Source: Microcaldota archaeon (lineage in GTDB: Archaea > Micrarchaeota > Micrarchaeia > Micrarchaeales > Micrarchaeaceae). From it: a DNA stretch of 7,464 nt. Both the position numbers and the translations under genes were made by a program. The stretch is from the NCBI GenBank assembly GCA_021806185.1, contig JAJZXZ010000018.1:1-7464 (forward strand), written 5' to 3'. This document shows, one piece after another, positions 6,158 to 7,464 of this stretch (its first letter is position 1; each line of letters starts with the position of its first letter). The notes under the pieces were generated by a model that saw only the letters and a list, made by a program, of their open reading frames with translations, was not told the origin of the DNA and did not search any database.

Positions 6158-6609
6158 CAGCATCACAGAGCGAACTGCTTCTTGCAGCGGAGCAGGCAAG
6201 GGAGCTGGCTTTTAACCCGTTCTCGCGTTTCTATGTTGGTGCTGCGCTTCGCACTTTAGATGGAAGGATGATGCCTGGCGCAAACTTCGAAAGCGCGTCC
6301 TATGGGCTGACCATCTGTGCTGAGAGATCCGGGTTGGTTGGCGCTAATGAGAGAGGGGAGAGGCTATTCAGCTCCATAGCTATAAGCACAAGAGCAGAAG
6401 CGGCCACAGTTGACGAACCTACCGCTCCATGCGGTGCGTGCAGGCAGTTGCTATACGAGGCATCGCGGCTTGCTGGCGTTGATATGGAGGTCATACTCTC
6501 AAACACGAACAGGGATAAGATTATAGTTACCACCATATCGGAGCTGCTGCCACTAGCCTTCAGTGCTGTAGACCTTGGAATAGACGTTGCAAAGTATAGA
6601 AGAAAGTGA
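6154..6609 (+). CDS. cdd: cytidine deaminase, start codon irregular
   Basis: Zinc-dependent hydrolysis of cytidine or deoxycytidine to uridine or deoxyuridine in pyrimidine salvage. Counting from CTG 6154 there are 151 residues. Substrate-pocket segment FNPFSRFYVGAAL is at 20-32, GANFESASYGLTICAER at 42-58 with zinc ligand Cys55 and catalytic Glu57, and PCGACRQLL at 92-100 with zinc ligands Cys93 and Cys96. LLPLAFSAVDL (131-141) is the usual end of the tetrameric family. The first ATG in frame is 6268, but that would remove the FxVGAAL segment, so it cannot be the true start. No ATG, GTG or TTG exists between the upstream stop at 6103 and 6268. Starting at CTG 6154 gives an N-terminus within two residues of the Bacillus type. 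A one-base loss after ATG 6122 would explain the same data. The gene uses more GCT, GGT and CGC codons than its neighbours. Confidence 0.8.
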   Translation: MTASQSELLLAAEQARELAFNPFSRFYVGAALRTLDGRMMPGANFESASYGLTICAERSGLVGANERGERLFSSIAISTRAEAATVDEPTAPCGACRQLLYEASRLAGVDMEVILSNTNRDKIIVTTISELLPLAFSAVDLGIDVAKYRRK

Positions 6610-6663
6610 ATCCACCTACATCCTGAGATCGCGCAGCAAGAGCTGGGTGTTGCAGCAGCCGAT

Positions 6664-6831
6664 GTGAGAAAAGCTGCTAAAGCTGCGGGAATTGATGATA
6701 GCGATAAAAAGGGTCGCACTGCAGGTTTATTCGGCATCGCGGCTGATTTGTTTAGGGCAGTCGGTGATGGCACCGAAGCAGAACATATGGCAAAGCTCGC
6801 GAGTAGATATAAAACTGGGCAGTTTATATAG
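6664..6831 (+). CDS. unrecognised small Ala-rich protein, or separated tail of the deaminase
   Basis: The deaminase frame stays open after its TGA (6607-6609) for 73 codons, from 6610 to a TAG at 6829-6831. The encoded text reads like real protein: charged, Ala-rich helical segments such as ADVRKAAKAAGIDDSDKKGR, then a segment containing LFGIAADLFRAVGDGTEAEH and MAKLASRYKTGQFI. The only usual start before most of it is GTG 6664, giving 55 residues, with GGTG about 15 bases upstream, too far to be convincing. Readthrough of the TGA, a lost start, or a broken fusion gene are all possible. Its GCT, GGT and CGC codons resemble the deaminase rather than the genes further left. I do not recognise the family. 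Confidence 0.4.
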   Translation: MRKAAKAAGIDDSDKKGRTAGLFGIAADLFRAVGDGTEAEHMAKLASRYKTGQFI

Positions 6832-6860
6832 TAAGTAAAATAAGCCCAGGTCAGCCTAAT

Positions 6861-6911
6861 TCTAAACCTAAGCCTTCAGATCCCCCGACACGGGGGGAGA
6901 GAGGGGTTAGA
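6861..6911. repeat. intergenic hairpin element, copy C
   Basis: This copy lies between the converging deaminase region and hicA. Its core is a perfect hairpin, CCCCCG (6882-6887) with CGGGGG (6891-6896) and a three-base loop. It is enclosed by TCTAA-CC (6861-6868, one bulged A) paired with GGTTAGA (6905-6911). Left end TCTAAACC-AAGCCTT matches copy A; right end GGGAGAGAGGGGTTAG matches the family with an extra AG. The last bases form the stop and final codon of hicA on the other strand. Confidence 0.6.
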
Positions 6912-7137
6912 GCTTTCTTAAAAACTCCTCCTCACTCACTTTTGCAAGTTCAAGTATACCAAATAAAGTGCCAAGCTTTACCTCCTTGTGCATGGGTACT
7001 ACTGTGACTACCTTCTTACCATCAACAAATTTCCTCAAGACAACGTGGCTTCCCTTCCTTCTAACTACTTCAAAGCCAAAATGCTTTACCAATACTTTAA
7101 CTATCTCTATGCCGGAAAGCCTAGGCAATCTCGACAC
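6907..7137 (-). CDS. hicA: HicA-type toxin (YcfA-like mRNA interferase)
   Basis: 76 residues, full length for HicA. The small double-stranded-RNA-binding-like fold and its catalytic His are visible in RRKGSHVVLRK (26-36, His31). The family's C-terminal block VPMHKEVKLGTLFGIL (47-62) is followed by the helix EEEFLRKL. By family knowledge the toxin cleaves mRNA and stops translation until bound by HicB. The start is GTG 7137, with GGTG (7147-7144) six bases upstream inside hicB. The SRLPRLSGIEIVKVL beginning fits the family, so no upstream start is needed. The gene overlaps hicB by 17 bases, making co-translation likely. Its stop codon lies in the right arm of repeat copy C. There is no sign of inactivation. 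Confidence 0.93.
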   Translation of the reverse strand: MSRLPRLSGIEIVKVLVKHFGFEVVRRKGSHVVLRKFVDGKKVVTVVPMHKEVKLGTLFGILELAKVSEEEFLRKL

Positions 7138-7336
7138 TTACAGCACCTATGGTGGTCATGCGCTTAAGCTCGCTTCTTACCTTAGGCATTTCAGCGAGAT
7201 AGAGAGAAACGGCTTCCTTGATGTTCTTCATAGCTTCTTCTATGGTCCTGCCCTGTGTGGTAACACCAGTAACAACCTCCTTAATTATGTAGGTTTTCCC
7301 CTCTCTCCATACAAGCGTCTGTAGCTTCATTCTCAT
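7121..7336 (-). CDS. hicB: HicB-type antitoxin, short form
   Basis: 71 residues from ATG 7336; a second Met at 7330 would give 69. The partial RNase-H-like HicB fold is recognisable: strands in LQTLVWREGKTYIIKEV, then GVTTQGRTIEEAMKNIKEAV (24-43) and SLYLAE. By family knowledge it neutralises HicA by covering its active site. Longer HicB proteins carry a C-terminal ribbon-helix-helix or Cro-like DNA-binding domain; this one ends after the core, so self-repression through DNA binding is doubtful. It is the first gene of the pair (antitoxin before toxin, common in archaea) and overlaps hicA by 17 bases. A TATA box about 30 bases upstream supports a very short leader. Confidence 0.88.
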   Translation of the reverse strand: MRMKLQTLVWREGKTYIIKEVVTGVTTQGRTIEEAMKNIKEAVSLYLAEMPKVRSELKRMTTIGAVSVEIA

Positions 7337-7362
7337 CGCCTGACAATTAATGAAAGTTCAAT

Positions 7363-7370
7363 TATATAAA
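7363..7370 (-). promoter_or_regulatory. TATA box of the hicB-hicA operon
   Basis: On the minus strand this reads TTTATATA, centred about 30 bases before ATG 7336. Transcription should begin near 7340, leaving four bases (or ten to the second Met). The sequence is also a reasonable TATA box on the plus strand (TATATAAA), pointing into repeat copy D. Confidence 0.6.
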
Positions 7371-7380
7371 ACTATCTGGC

Positions 7381-7464
7381 TTCTAACCAAGCCCATCCCA
7401 CGCTCACAGACCCCTGGCAGGGCGGAGCCCGAAGGGCGAGAGGGGGAGAGAGAGGTGGAAGGGA
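7381..7464. repeat. intergenic hairpin element, copy D, probably cut by the window edge
   Basis: This copy lies upstream of the hicB promoter. The left end TTCTAACCAAGCCC matches the family. CCCTGGCAGGGCGG (7412-7425) is identical to copy B. A second tight hairpin GCCCGAAGGGC (7427-7437) is inserted before the purine-rich right part (7438-7464, almost only G and A). The partner of the left end (expected to read like GGTTAGAA) is not reached before the window ends. Confidence 0.55.

Noticed and set aside
6268..6609. ATG 6268 as the deaminase start
   Set aside because: It would drop the FxVGAAL substrate-pocket segment that is clearly encoded upstream in the same frame.
6607..6609. TGA read as an amino acid throughout the genome
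   Set aside because: TGA ends the kinase gene at 5344-5346 right before the isomerase start, and also ends the COG1361 and small membrane protein genes at sensible lengths.
3251..7464. CRISPR array or tRNA genes in the GC-rich gaps
   Set aside because: The repeats are not regularly spaced, differ in the middle and lie between genes. No T-loop or anticodon-arm pattern is visible in any of them.

Overview
The window looks archaeal. Most gene starts lie about 25 to 35 bases downstream of a clear TATA box, often with no room for a ribosome binding site. Internal genes of operons carry GGTG- or GTGAT-type Shine-Dalgarno sequences. AUA and AGG are favoured for Ile and Arg. The gene content (an S-layer-type COG1361 protein paired with a MacB-like exporter, hicB before hicA, dense leaderless genes) fits the same picture. 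I cannot place it in a phylum; a compact DPANN-type or Thermoplasmata-type genome is possible but unproven.

Layout. Bases 1-3197 are a three-gene minus-strand operon: ABC ATPase (3197-2508), a secreted and membrane-anchored COG1361-like protein (2508-1186), and a MacB/FtsX-type permease that starts at 1157 and runs off the left edge. Together they look like a three-part membrane export or envelope-maintenance machine. From 3358 the plus strand carries a two-helix small membrane protein and an isoprenylcysteine-methyltransferase-like membrane enzyme, each with its own promoter. Next comes a two-gene operon for sugar phosphates: a HddA-type GHMP heptose-7-phosphate kinase (4336-5346) and a GmhA-type SIS phosphoheptose isomerase (5354-5998). 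These are successive steps of the NDP-heptose route used for surface glycans.

The right-hand part (6000-7464) is more irregular. A cytidine deaminase with all catalytic motifs has no ATG, GTG or TTG in the right place. Instead, a 12-codon leader ORF sits where a leaderless start is expected and overlaps an in-frame CTG as CTGA. After the deaminase stop, an open reading frame of good protein quality continues in the same frame to 6831 with only a weak GTG start. On the minus strand a hicB-hicA toxin-antitoxin pair overlaps by 17 bases.

The most interesting non-coding signal is a family of four related GC-rich, hairpin-forming intergenic elements (about 3251-3320, 6008-6056, 6861-6911 and 7381-7464). 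They have a TCTAA(A)CC-type left end and a GGGAGAGGGGCTAGG-type right end. They sit in divergent, tandem and convergent gaps alike, so they are not simply terminators or promoters. They are best read as a dispersed repeat or a structured RNA family. I saw no tRNA, rRNA, CRISPR array or transposase.
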